Origin: Pseudomonas sp. PDM15
GTDB lineage: Bacteria; Pseudomonadota; Gammaproteobacteria; Pseudomonadales; Pseudomonadaceae
Reading direction: 5' to 3'
Assembly (NCBI RefSeq): GCF_014851565.1
Contig: NZ_JACVAA010000002.1
Coordinates: 434,001-498,000 of the forward strand
Length of the DNA stretch: 64,000 bases
The position numbers and the translations under genes are program-made. Positions 41,289 through 49,462 of this stretch are shown piece after piece (position 1 is the first letter of the stretch; every line of letters starts with the position of its first letter). The notes under the pieces were generated by a model. That model was not told where the DNA came from and did no database searches. It saw nothing but the letters and a program-made list of their open reading frames with translations.

Positions 41289-44200
41289 ATGTCGCTGTCC
41301 GGCGGATTGATCGCCTTCGTCGCCCTGGCCTACATGGCCATCCTGTTTGCCATCGCCTTCTATGGCGACCGCCGCCGCACGCCGCTCAAGCCGCGCCTGC
41401 GTGCCTGGGTCTTCAGCCTGTCGCTGGCGGTGTACTGCACCAGTTGGACCTTCTTCGGCGCGGTCGGCCAGGCGGCCGGCCAGTTGTGGTCGTTCCTGCC
41501 GATCTACCTGGGGCCGATCATCGTCCTGCTGTTCGCCCCCTGGGTGCTGGAAAAGATGGTGGCCATCAGCAAGCGCGAGAACATCACCTCGATCGCCGAC
41601 TTCATCGCCGCGCGCTACGGCAAGTCGCAGAGCCTGGCGGTGGTGGTGGCGCTGATCTGCCTGGTCGGCGTGCTGCCCTATATCGCCCTGCAGCTGAAAG
41701 GCATCGTGCTCGGCGTCAACCTGCTGATCGGCACCACGCCCAGCCCCACTCGCAGCCAGGACACGGCGCTGATCGTGTCGCTGATCCTGGCCCTGTTCAC
41801 CGTGCTGTTCGGCACCCGCAGCCTGGATGTCACCGAGCACCACCGCGGCATGGTGCTGGCAATTGCCTTCGAGTCGCTGGTCAAGCTGCTGGCCTTCCTC
41901 GCCGTCGGCGTGTTCGTCACCTGGGGCCTGTTCGGCGGCTTCGGCGACCTTCTCGAACGGGCCAGCCAAGCCCCGGCGCTGGAAGGCTACTGGTCGCAGA
42001 CCGTGAGCTGGCCGGCGATGCTGGTGCAGACCGGCCTGGCGATGACCGCGATCATCTGCCTGCCGCGTCAGTTCCACGTCAGCGTGGTGGAGAACATCGA
42101 GCCGGCCGACCTGCGCCTGGTGCGCTGGGTGTTCCCCGCCTACCTGCTGCTGGCCGCGCTGTTCGTGGTGCCCATCGCCCTCGCCGGCCAGTTGCTGCTG
42201 CCGGCCGGCGTGCAGCCGGACTCCTTCGTGATCAGCCTGCCGCTGGCCGAGGCGCATCCGGCGCTGGCGATGCTGGCCTTCATCGGCGGCGCCTCGGCCG
42301 CCACCGGCATGGTGATCGTCGAGGCCGTGGCGCTGTCGACCATGGTCAGCAACGACATGCTGCTGCCGGCCCTGCTGCGCCGGCAGAACACCGAGCGACC
42401 GTTCGAGGCCTTCCGCCAGTGGATGCTCAGCGCGCGGCGCCTGAGCATCCTGATCATCCTGCTGCTGGCCTACGTCTGCTATCGCCTGCTCGGCACCAAC
42501 GCCAGCCTGGCCACCATTGGCCAGCTGTCGTTCGCCGCCATCGGCCAGCTGGCACCGGCCATGCTCGGCGCGTTGGTGTGGAAACAGGCCAACCGCCGCG
42601 GCGTGTTCGCCGGCCTCGCCGCCGGCTGCGCCCTGTGGCTGTACACCCTGGCCCTGCCGCTGGCCGCGGGCGGCCTGCGCTGGTCACTGGACCGCTTCCC
42701 GCTGCTGCCGGAGCTGCTCTATTACCCGATCGGCATCGAGGTTGACCCCCTGACCCGCGGCGTGCTGCTGTCGCTGGCCGGCAACTTCCTGCTGTTCGCC
42801 CTGGTCTCCTGGCTCTCCCGCTCGCGGGTCTCCGAGCACTGGCAGGCCGGCCGCTTCATCGGCCTGGATACCGGCGCCAAGTCCAGCGGGCGCAACCTGC
42901 TGGCCGTGCAGGTGGCCGACCTGATGACCCTGGCCGCGCGCTTCGTCGGCGAGGAACGCGCACGCCAGAGCTTCGTGCGCTTCGCCTACCAGCAGGATCG
43001 CCCGTTCATCCCGACGCAGAATGCCGACCCCGAGTGGATCGCCCATACCGAACGCCTGCTGGCCGGCGTGCTCGGCGCATCCAGTACCCGCGCCGTGGTA
43101 CGCGCCGCCATCGAAGGCCGCGACATGCAGGTCGAGGACGTGGTGCGCATCGTCGACGAGGCGTCCGAGGTGCTGCAGTTCAACCGCGCCCTGCTGCAGG
43201 GGGCGATCGAGAACATCAACCAGGGCATCAGCGTGGTCGACCAGAACCTGCACCTGGTGGCCTGGAACCGTCGCTACCTGGAACTGTTCGAGTACCCGGA
43301 CGGGCTGATCGGCGTCGGCCGGCCGATTGCCGAGATCATCCGCTACAACGCCGAGCGCGGCCTGTGCGGCCCCGGTGACGTGGAAGAGCACGTGACCAAG
43401 CGCCTGTACTGGATGCGCCAGGGCAAGGCGCACACCTCGGAGCGGCTGTTCCCCAACGGCCGGGTCATAGAGCTGATCGGCAACCCGATGCCCGGCGGCG
43501 GTTTCGTCATGAGCTTCACCGACATCACCGCGTTCCGCCAGGCCGAGCAGGCGTTGCTGGAGGCCAACGAAGGGCTGGAGCAGCGGGTCGAGGCACGCAC
43601 CCACGAGCTGTCGCAACTTAACCAGGCACTGGGCGAGGCCAAGGGCAACGCCGAGTCGGCCAACCAGTCGAAGACCCGCTTCCTCGCCGCCGTCAGCCAC
43701 GATCTGATGCAACCGCTGAACGCCGCGCGGCTGTTCTCCGCCTCTCTCTCCCACCAGCAGGACGCCCTGCCCCAGGAAGCCCAGGAACTGGTGCGCCACC
43801 TGGACAGCTCGCTGCGCTCGGCGGAAGACCTGATCACCGACCTGCTGGACATCTCGCGCCTGGAGAACGGCCGCATCACCCCGGAGCGCAGCCATTTCCC
43901 CCTCGGCCAGCTGTTCGACGCCCTCGGCGCCGAATTCCGCGTGCTGGCCCAGGAGCAGCGCGTGGACTTCCACCTGGTGCCCAGCAAACTGCGCATCGAC
44001 AGCGACCCCAAGCTGCTGCGCCGGGTGCTGCAGAACTTCCTCACCAACGCCTTCCGCTATGCCCGCGGCCACGTGCTGCTCGGCGCCCGCCGCGACGGCG
44101 AATTCCTGCGCCTGGAGGTCTGGGACCGCGGCCCAGGCATTCCCGAGGACAAGCGCAAGGTGATCTTCGAGGAATTCAAGCGCCTGGACAGCCACCAGAC

Positions 44201-44759
44201 CCGCGCCGAGAAAGGCCTGGGCCTGGGCCTGGCGATCGCTGATGGTCTGTGCCGAGTGCTCGACCATCGCCTGGAAGTGCGCTCCTGGCCGGGCAAAGGC
44301 AGCGTGTTCAGCGTGCGCGTGCCACTGGTGCGCGGCGCCGCACCGCAGGCCAAGCCGGCGAGCATCGAGCTCAACGGCCACACCCTGGGCGGCGCCCAGG
44401 TGCTGTGCATCGACAACGAGGACAGCATCCTCACCGGCATGCACAGCCTGCTGTCGCGCTGGGGCTGCCAGGTATGGACGGCACGCAATCGCCTGGAGTG
44501 CGAGCACCTGCTCGACGAGGACGTGCGCCCGCAACTGGCGCTGATCGACTATCACCTGGACGAAGGCGACACCGGCACCGAGCTGATGGCCTGGCTGCGC
44601 ACGCGTCTGGGCCAGCCGCTGCCCGGCGTGGTGATCAGCGCCGACGGCCGCCCCGAGCTGGTGGCCGAGGTGCACGCCGCCGGCCTCGACTACCTGGCCA
44701 AGCCGGTCAAGCCGGCGGCGCTGCGGGCGCTAATCAGCCGGCACCTGACCTTAGCCTGA
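41289..44759 (+). CDS. mxtR: SSS-domain hybrid sensor histidine kinase (MxtR/CrbS type)
   Basis: 1156 residues. Residues about 1-500 are a sodium/solute-symporter-like transmembrane module (12-13 helices). A linker and a PAS domain (about 650-760, NINQGISVVDQNLHLVAWNRRYLELF) follow, then HisKA with AVSHDLMQPLN (phospho-acceptor His804), HATPase motifs (NFLTNAFRYA, DRGPGIP, GLGLGLAI) and a C-terminal receiver with Asp1087 in LIDYHLDEG. By layout and position (AraC-GNAT-kinase) it corresponds to PA3271/MxtR, the CrbS-type kinase that with ErdR/CrbR controls acetate genes. The response regulator is not in this window. Confidence 0.9.
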   Translation: MSLSGGLIAFVALAYMAILFAIAFYGDRRRTPLKPRLRAWVFSLSLAVYCTSWTFFGAVGQAAGQLWSFLPIYLGPIIVLLFAPWVLEKMVAISKRENITSIADFIAARYGKSQSLAVVVALICLVGVLPYIALQLKGIVLGVNLLIGTTPSPTRSQDTALIVSLILALFTVLFGTRSLDVTEHHRGMVLAIAFESLVKLLAFLAVGVFVTWGLFGGFGDLLERASQAPALEGYWSQTVSWPAMLVQTGLAMTAIICLPRQFHVSVVENIEPADLRLVRWVFPAYLLLAALFVVPIALAGQLLLPAGVQPDSFVISLPLAEAHPALAMLAFIGGASAATGMVIVEAVALSTMVSNDMLLPALLRRQNTERPFEAFRQWMLSARRLSILIILLLAYVCYRLLGTNASLATIGQLSFAAIGQLAPAMLGALVWKQANRRGVFAGLAAGCALWLYTLALPLAAGGLRWSLDRFPLLPELLYYPIGIEVDPLTRGVLLSLAGNFLLFALVSWLSRSRVSEHWQAGRFIGLDTGAKSSGRNLLAVQVADLMTLAARFVGEERARQSFVRFAYQQDRPFIPTQNADPEWIAHTERLLAGVLGASSTRAVVRAAIEGRDMQVEDVVRIVDEASEVLQFNRALLQGAIENINQGISVVDQNLHLVAWNRRYLELFEYPDGLIGVGRPIAEIIRYNAERGLCGPGDVEEHVTKRLYWMRQGKAHTSERLFPNGRVIELIGNPMPGGGFVMSFTDITAFRQAEQALLEANEGLEQRVEARTHELSQLNQALGEAKGNAESANQSKTRFLAAVSHDLMQPLNAARLFSASLSHQQDALPQEAQELVRHLDSSLRSAEDLITDLLDISRLENGRITPERSHFPLGQLFDALGAEFRVLAQEQRVDFHLVPSKLRIDSDPKLLRRVLQNFLTNAFRYARGHVLLGARRDGEFLRLEVWDRGPGIPEDKRKVIFEEFKRLDSHQTRAEKGLGLGLAIADGLCRVLDHRLEVRSWPGKGSVFSVRVPLVRGAAPQAKPASIELNGHTLGGAQVLCIDNEDSILTGMHSLLSRWGCQVWTARNRLECEHLLDEDVRPQLALIDYHLDEGDTGTELMAWLRTRLGQPLPGVVISADGRPELVAEVHAAGLDYLAKPVKPAALRALISRHLTLA

Positions 44760-44879
44760 ATCATTGATTTAATCGATAGGAAGTAGCGGTTTTTTGCGCT
44801 TTTTATCAATACATCCTCGATAGATGATGCTCGCCATTCCTGCAGCGCAATACGGCGTTGCAGCCACGGAGTCATCACC

Positions 44880-45578
44880 ATGATCGACGTACGCCCGTTC
44901 GCCTCCCTCGGCCATGCCCACCACGGCTGGCTGAACGCCCGTCACCACTTCTCCTTCGCCGAGTACCACGATGCGCAGCGCACCAACTGGGGCCGCCTGC
45001 GCGTGTGGAACGACGACGAGATCGCTGCAGGTTCGGGCTTCCCGCCGCACCCGCACCATGACATGGAGATCATCACCTACGTCCGCGAAGGCGCCATCAC
45101 GCACCGCGACAACCTGGGCAACCAGGGCCGCACCGAGGCCGGCGACGTACAAGTGATGAGCGCCGGCACCGGCATCGCCCACTCGGAGTTCAACCTGGAA
45201 GATGTCACCACCAAGATCTTCCAGATCTGGATCATCCCGGACCAGCAAGGCGAAGCGCCGTCCTGGGGCGCCAAGCCCTTCCCGCAAGGCGAGCGCGCCG
45301 GCCAGTTCGTGATACTGGCCAGCGGCCACGACAGCGACGAGGAGGCCCTGCGCATCCGCGCCGATGCCCGCCTGGCTGCCGCCACTCTGAGCGCAGGGCA
45401 AAGCGCCGAGTACCCGCTGGGCCGCCTGCGCAAGGGCTACCTGGTAGCGGCCAAGGGCCGTATCGAGGTCAACGGCGTGCAGGCACTGGAGCGCGACGGC
45501 GTGGCCATCGCACAGGAAGAAGTGGTGCGGGTCACCGCGCTGGAAGACAGCGAGGTGATTCTGGTCGACGTGGCCTGA
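44880..45578 (+). CDS. Pirin family protein, YhhW-like
   Basis: 232-residue bicupin. Metal-binding motif FPPHPHHDMEIITYVREGAITH gives the His pair, with a later His in GTGIAHSEFN and Glu nearby. Length and start (MIDVRPFASLGHAHHGWLNARHHFS) match YhhW/quercetin 2,3-dioxygenase-type pirins, distinct from the longer pirin at 12893. Physiological substrate unknown. The AT-rich leader (44760-44879) contains ATTTAATCGATA and TCGATAGATGATG, possible LysR-type sites. Confidence 0.93.
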   Translation: MIDVRPFASLGHAHHGWLNARHHFSFAEYHDAQRTNWGRLRVWNDDEIAAGSGFPPHPHHDMEIITYVREGAITHRDNLGNQGRTEAGDVQVMSAGTGIAHSEFNLEDVTTKIFQIWIIPDQQGEAPSWGAKPFPQGERAGQFVILASGHDSDEEALRIRADARLAAATLSAGQSAEYPLGRLRKGYLVAAKGRIEVNGVQALERDGVAIAQEEVVRVTALEDSEVILVDVA

Positions 45579-45594
45579 ACCGCGAGCGCGCGAG

Positions 45595-47082
45595 TTACTC
45601 GCCCGCCTCGTCCAGCAGCGGCATGCCGGCGGCGCGCTCGATGAGATCCGCCGGCAGGCTCTTGCTGGCGCGGGCACCGAGCAGCTTGAGATTCTCGACC
45701 CGATTGATCAGGTTGCCGCGGCCCTCGCACAGCTTGTTGCGCGCTGCGTCATAGGCCTTGTCCAGCTGCTTGAGGCGGCTGCCCATCTCGTCCAGGTCGG
45801 CGATGAAGGCGACGAACTTGTCGTACAGCTGGCCGGCACGCTCTGCGATATCCCGAGCGTTCTGGCTCTGCCGTTCCTGACGCCACAGGCTGTCGATCAC
45901 CCGCAGCGTGGCCAGCAGCGTGGTCGGGCTGACGATCACCACATGCTGCTCGAAGGCCTCCTGGAACAGGCCAGGGTCGGCCTGCAAGGCGGCGGCGAAG
46001 GCCGCTTCGATAGGTACGAACAGCAGGACGAAGTCCAAGCTGTGCAAGCCTTCCAGACGCTGGTAGTCCTTCACCGCCAGCCCCTTGAGGTGGCTACGCA
46101 GGCTCAGAACATGCTGCTTCAGGGCATGGGTGCGGACGACCTCGTCCTCGGCGACGATCATCGCCTGGTAGGCGGTGAGGCTGACCTTGGCGTCGACGAT
46201 CACCTGCTTGTCGCCGGGCAGCTGGATCAGCACGTCTGGCTGGAAGCGCTCGCCATCGGCGCCCTTGAGGCTGACCTGGGTGTGGTACTCGCGGCCCTTC
46301 TCCAGGCCGGCATGCTCCAGCACCCGCTCCAGCACCAGCTCCCCCCAGTTGCCCTGGGTCTTCTGGCCCTTGAGCGCGCGGGTCAGGTTGGTCGCCTCGT
46401 CGCCCAGGCGCTGGTTGAGCAGTTGCAGACGCTCCAGTTCCTTGGCCAGGGAGAAGCGCTCGCGCGCCTCGTTCTGGTAGCTCTCCTCCACCCGCTTCTC
46501 GAACGCCTGGATGCGCTCCTTGAGCGGATCGAGCAACTGGCCGAGGCGCTGCTGGCTGGTCTCGGCAAAGCGCTGTTCGCGCTCGTCGAAGATCTTGCCA
46601 GCCAGCTCGGCGAACTGCGCACGCAGCTCGTCGCGAGCGGCCTGCAGATCGGTCAGGCGCTGCTGGTGATGTTCCTGCTGCTCGCGCAGTTCGGCGGCGA
46701 GACCGGCACGCTGGCTCTCCAGCTGGCGCAGCTGACCTTCCTTGTTCTCACGCTCGCGCGCCCATTCCTGAGCAGCCGCCTGAGCGGCCTCGCGCTCGCG
46801 GCCGAGCAGCTCGCTCTCGCGACGCAGGGCAGCCAGCTCGGCCTGCTGGCGAGCGCCCTCCTGCTGCTGGCTGCGCAGATCATCGTTGGCGCCATCGAGC
46901 TGGGCACTCAGGCCTTCCTGAGCCAGGCGCGCCTGGCTCAGGCGCTCTTCCAGTAACAGACGCTCGGCCGCCTGGCTCGCCAGCCCGCGCTGCTGGCGCC
47001 ACAGCAGCACGGCCAGTGGCACGGCGCCGAGCAACAGGCCGAGCAGCAGATTGGGCAGATCGAGAACGAAGGAAACGGGCAC
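45595..47082 (-). CDS. rmuC: DNA recombination protein RmuC
   Basis: About 495 residues. An N-terminal membrane helix (FVLDLPNLLLGLLLGAVPLAVLLW) is followed by a long coiled coil (about 35-210, rich in Q/E/R/L heptads), then the RmuC nuclease-like domain with GNWGELVLERVLEHAGLEKGREY and VIVDAKVSLTAYQAM. It limits inversion at short inverted repeats. Start uncertain: GTG at 47082 (VPVSFVLDL) is chosen because nothing upstream looks coding; the open frame reaches 47241, overlapping the Sel1 gene. Confidence 0.9.
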   Translation of the reverse strand: MPVSFVLDLPNLLLGLLLGAVPLAVLLWRQQRGLASQAAERLLLEERLSQARLAQEGLSAQLDGANDDLRSQQQEGARQQAELAALRRESELLGREREAAQAAAQEWARERENKEGQLRQLESQRAGLAAELREQQEHHQQRLTDLQAARDELRAQFAELAGKIFDEREQRFAETSQQRLGQLLDPLKERIQAFEKRVEESYQNEARERFSLAKELERLQLLNQRLGDEATNLTRALKGQKTQGNWGELVLERVLEHAGLEKGREYHTQVSLKGADGERFQPDVLIQLPGDKQVIVDAKVSLTAYQAMIVAEDEVVRTHALKQHVLSLRSHLKGLAVKDYQRLEGLHSLDFVLLFVPIEAAFAAALQADPGLFQEAFEQHVVIVSPTTLLATLRVIDSLWRQERQSQNARDIAERAGQLYDKFVAFIADLDEMGSRLKQLDKAYDAARNKLCEGRGNLINRVENLKLLGARASKSLPADLIERAAGMPLLDEAGE

Positions 47083-47132
47083 GGGCGGACTCGCTGGCGG
47101 GAAAGGAATGCCCGGCAGTATACCCGCGTCGA

Positions 47133-47546
47133 TCAGTGATCGAGACGCTGCAGCAGGCGCGCGGCCTCGTGGGAGCCTTGGGCCGCCGCCAGTTCCAGCC
47201 AGTGCCTGGCCTGCAGCGGCTCGCGCTGACGCGGCTGGCAATAGAGGCGGCCGAGTTCCAGCTGGGCGCGCAGGTCGCCGGCGCGGGCCGCCTGACGCAG
47301 CAGCTCCTGGCCGATGCGGCGATCACGCGCGTTGCCGCAGTCACGACACAGCAATTGACCGAGGCGGCTCTGCGCCGCGACTAAGCCCTTGCGGGCCGGC
47401 TGCTTGAGCAGGCCGCCGGCGAAGCGTTTGATGGTGGAGTGATGCCCCAGGCGGGGGCGATCGAGCAGCCAGAAGGCCAGACGAACCGGCAGACGATTAC
47501 CCATGTCGGGCTGGTGCTGGGCGGCGGACAGAACGCGAGACTTCAT
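47133..47546 (-). CDS. Sel1/TPR-repeat protein
   Basis: 137 residues. A basic N-terminus (MGNRLPVRLAFWLLDRPRLGHHS) precedes two to three Sel1-type repeats (QPARKGLVAAQSRLGQLLCRDCGNARDRRIGQELLRQAARAGDLRAQLELGRLYC). Two cysteines three apart in LCRDCGN. Similar small Sel1 proteins sit near rmuC in Pseudomonas as I recall. Start at 47546; 47504 is an alternative. Function unknown. Confidence 0.8.
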   Translation of the reverse strand: MKSRVLSAAQHQPDMGNRLPVRLAFWLLDRPRLGHHSTIKRFAGGLLKQPARKGLVAAQSRLGQLLCRDCGNARDRRIGQELLRQAARAGDLRAQLELGRLYCQPRQREPLQARHWLELAAAQGSHEAARLLQRLDH

Positions 47547-47898
47547 GTAAGCAACGGCTGGCTTCGGGGCGCGCCACTCTACTCTCTTTTCTCGCCCGGT
47601 AAAGACTTGCCAAACGCGCAAAACCGCGCTCTAGAGCAACTACTCGGACAATCCACAGAAGCTGTGGATAACTACGTGGACAACTTGGTGGAAACCTTTC
47701 TCACCGCCCACGGTCTGGGGCCTTGGCTCAAACTGATGCTTTTTTCACCAATGAAAAAATCCCTTATTTTTCATTGACTTGAAAAATGATCATGGAGAAT
47801 CAAGCGATTACGACGCTTTGTGACAGAAGCTTGACAAGCTGCTTCGCCAATGTGCACAAGTGCGCCGCCCTCGCCCTCTTTCAGCGCAGGCGCGGGCC
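47547..47898. other. Intergenic region holding element B, otherwise without a gene
   Basis: 352 bases between the Sel1 gene and the RES toxin stop. It contains the DnaA-box/hairpin element (47651-47787). The short + strand frame 47439-47777 reads through it and has no supported start or protein pattern, so I do not call it. Confidence 0.55.
47651..47787. repeat. DnaA-box/hairpin element, copy B
   Basis: Begins ATCCACAGAAGCTGTGGATA (inverted boxes; TGTGGATAA at 47663-47671 is a perfect DnaA box on the minus strand). It continues with GCCC at offset 56 and GGGGCCT at offset 67, as in copy A. It ends in two AT-rich hairpins: TTTTTTCA-CCAA-TGAAAAAA (47740-47759) and ATTTTTCA-TTGACT-TGAAAAAT (47766-47787). 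Lies about 105 bases upstream of the minus-strand Sel1 gene, the same orientation relative to its downstream gene as copy A. Confidence 0.7.
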
Positions 47899-48651
47899 TT
47901 AGGCGGGCTGCGGCAGGTGGCCGTCGACCAGGTACAGCTCCAGGCCGAACAGGCGTGGAATATCCGGCGCCTGGGCACTCTTGAAAGCCACATATCCGGA
48001 GGTGGTTTCGCACAGCCAGGGTTGCAGGTTGCGCGGGCGCTTCTCGCTGAACGCGGCAGGTGCATAGAGGGCGACATTGGTGCCGCTTAACGGACAACGC
48101 GCCGAGGGATACTCGAACGCCTCCACCCCTGCCTCGCGCATGGCGCTGCCCAGTTCGTGGGTAGCCTGGTAGTCGCTGCGATGAGTGAGCGCCTGGCGGT
48201 ACCGATCAAACGGCGGCAGCTGCAGGCGAATGCCGCGCTGCACCTGATAGCGCGCTTCAAAGGAGGAATGCTCGGAGAGGATGCGCCCACTCGGCGGCGG
48301 CTCGGCCATGCCATACCAGAGCACGAAACGGTAGAACGCCGTCTCGGCCATGGCCGTCTCCAGCTGGCAGGCAGCGTAGAACAGGCTCGGCTCATGGCGC
48401 CGACCGAAGCGCGAGCCCCAGCGCAGCGGCGGGTAACGGAACGGCGTGTGTAATAGGTAGTGCAAGGGCTCGTCGCCGGGCGGCAGTGGCGGTTTGCTGC
48501 TCTCCAGCAGCTGCTCGAGCAGGGCCTGCTCTTCCAGGGTATCCACCAGCTGCAGGGTGGCCACCTGCTCTTGGTTCTCCACCAGGCGTACCAGCCGGCC
48601 GCGTAATGGAGTCAGCTGTTCTGCGCCGGCACAGGCCTGCCAGATATCCAT
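47899..48651 (-). CDS. res: RES-domain toxin (NAD-degrading type)
   Basis: 250 residues. The RES domain core has the conserved Arg-Tyr-Glu set at the expected spacing: GSRFG (Arg81), FYAAC (Tyr92) and MAETAFYRF (Glu103), with a later PSAR…GTNVALY containing the serine. RES toxins degrade NAD+ and stop growth until the Xre partner binds them. About 70 extra N-terminal residues before the domain are longer than the shortest RES toxins. Encoded directly after its antitoxin, 48 bases downstream. Confidence 0.9.
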   Translation of the reverse strand: MDIWQACAGAEQLTPLRGRLVRLVENQEQVATLQLVDTLEEQALLEQLLESSKPPLPPGDEPLHYLLHTPFRYPPLRWGSRFGRRHEPSLFYAACQLETAMAETAFYRFVLWYGMAEPPPSGRILSEHSSFEARYQVQRGIRLQLPPFDRYRQALTHRSDYQATHELGSAMREAGVEAFEYPSARCPLSGTNVALYAPAAFSEKRPRNLQPWLCETTSGYVAFKSAQAPDIPRLFGLELYLVDGHLPQPA

Positions 48652-48699
48652 ATCGGAAACTCGCTTAGCCCCACCATGGCGGGGCGTCGGGAAAGGAAG

Positions 48700-49071
48700 T
48701 CAGACCTTGCCGCGGATCGCGTCGAGGTACTCCACCACACGCACCAGCCCCTGCACCTGGCCCATCTGCTCCAGCGGCACGCCGGCCAGATGGCGATTCT
48801 CGGTGCGCAGGAAGTGGCGCATGTCATCGAGATTGCCGCCAAACAGAGCAAACAGGGCGCGGTAGATACGGATCAGCAGCAGCGCCAGTTCGCCGGTCTT
48901 GCTCTGCGGACGCAGGCCACCGCTATCGCCCCAGCGGCTGATGGCGGAACGGTTGACCCCGACTATCTCCGCCAGCTCCTGCTGGGTGAGACCCAACTGC
49001 TCACGAGTACTGAGCAGGGCCTTGAGCAATACCGCATCGGCATCGACGCCGGGTTTGCTGAGCGCACTCAT
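48700..49071 (-). CDS. xre: Xre/MbcA/ParS-type antitoxin
   Basis: 123 residues. N-terminal HTH (LLSTREQLGLTQQELAEIVGVNRSAISRWGD) and the C-terminal MbcA/ParS/Xre toxin-binding domain (ELALLLIRIYRALFALFGGNLDDMRHFLRTENRHLAGVPLEQMGQVQGLVRVVEYLDAIRG). It neutralises the RES toxin and represses the operon. Start at 49071 is fixed by GGAGG six bases upstream. The operator palindrome lies at 49084-49104. Confidence 0.92.
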   Translation of the reverse strand: MSALSKPGVDADAVLLKALLSTREQLGLTQQELAEIVGVNRSAISRWGDSGGLRPQSKTGELALLLIRIYRALFALFGGNLDDMRHFLRTENRHLAGVPLEQMGQVQGLVRVVEYLDAIRGKV

Positions 49072-49083
49072 TATCGCCTCCAG

Positions 49084-49104
49084 ATGTTCGTTTGAAACAA
49101 ACAT
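49084..49104. promoter_or_regulatory. Operator of the res-xre operon
   Basis: 21-base near-perfect palindrome: ATGTTCGTTT (49084-49093), centre G, AAACAAACAT (49095-49104); nine of ten arm positions pair. A further copy of one half, AAACAAACA, occurs at 49120-49128. The pair overlaps the likely promoter and the leader of the antitoxin gene, as expected for cooperative autorepression. Confidence 0.72.
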
Positions 49105-49205
49105 AGCAAACTAATTGCAAAACAAACACTAGAGAAGTTATTTGGAGATACGAGCCTAGATGCTAAACAGGAGCTGCAGGCGACTTTTCCATACCCCAGA
49201 AACGC

Positions 49206-49242
49206 AAAAACCCCTGAAGTCCGAGGACTCCAGGGGTTTTGC
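49206..49242 (-). terminator. Terminator after tRNA-Ser
   Basis: AAAACCCCTGGAGTCC-TCG-GACTTCAGGGGTTTTT, minus strand; long stem with a T run, nine bases after the tRNA end. Confidence 0.85.
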
Positions 49243-49250
49243 ACTTTGTA

Positions 49251-49340
49251 TGGCGGGAAGATAGGGATTTGAACCCTAGGTGCCATTGCTGACACAACGG
49301 ATTTCGAATCCGTCCCGTTCGACCACTCCGGCATCTTCCC
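49251..49340 (-). tRNA. tRNA-Ser (CGA)
   Basis: 90 bases with a long variable arm. Acceptor GGGAAGA pairs with TCTTCCC, discriminator G, encoded CCA. Anticodon loop ATTCGAAAT with CGA. Variable arm TTGTGTCAGCAATGGCACC. Confidence 0.95.
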
Positions 49341-49420
49341 AAAGCGGTGCGCATGATATCAGCTGAGCGCCGTTAGTCCAGCAATTTTTCTTGTGCGATC
49401 AGGCGCTTGCGGCAGGCATG

Positions 49421-49443
49421 AAAAAGGGAGCCCATGGCTCCCT
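49421..49443 (-). terminator. Terminator of purC
   Basis: GGGAGCC-ATG-GGCTCCC followed by TTTTT on the minus strand, about 20 bases past the purC stop. Confidence 0.88.
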
Positions 49444-49462
49444 CCTTCTTCCGCGGTGCGAC

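Noticed and set aside
42684..44675. 663-codon minus-strand frame opposite the hybrid kinase
   Set aside because: Composition is typical of antisense GC shadow, and the + strand carries all kinase motifs.
47439..47777. + strand frame of 112 codons through element B
   Set aside because: Overlaps the Sel1 gene antisense and ends in the hairpin; no ribosome binding site or family pattern.
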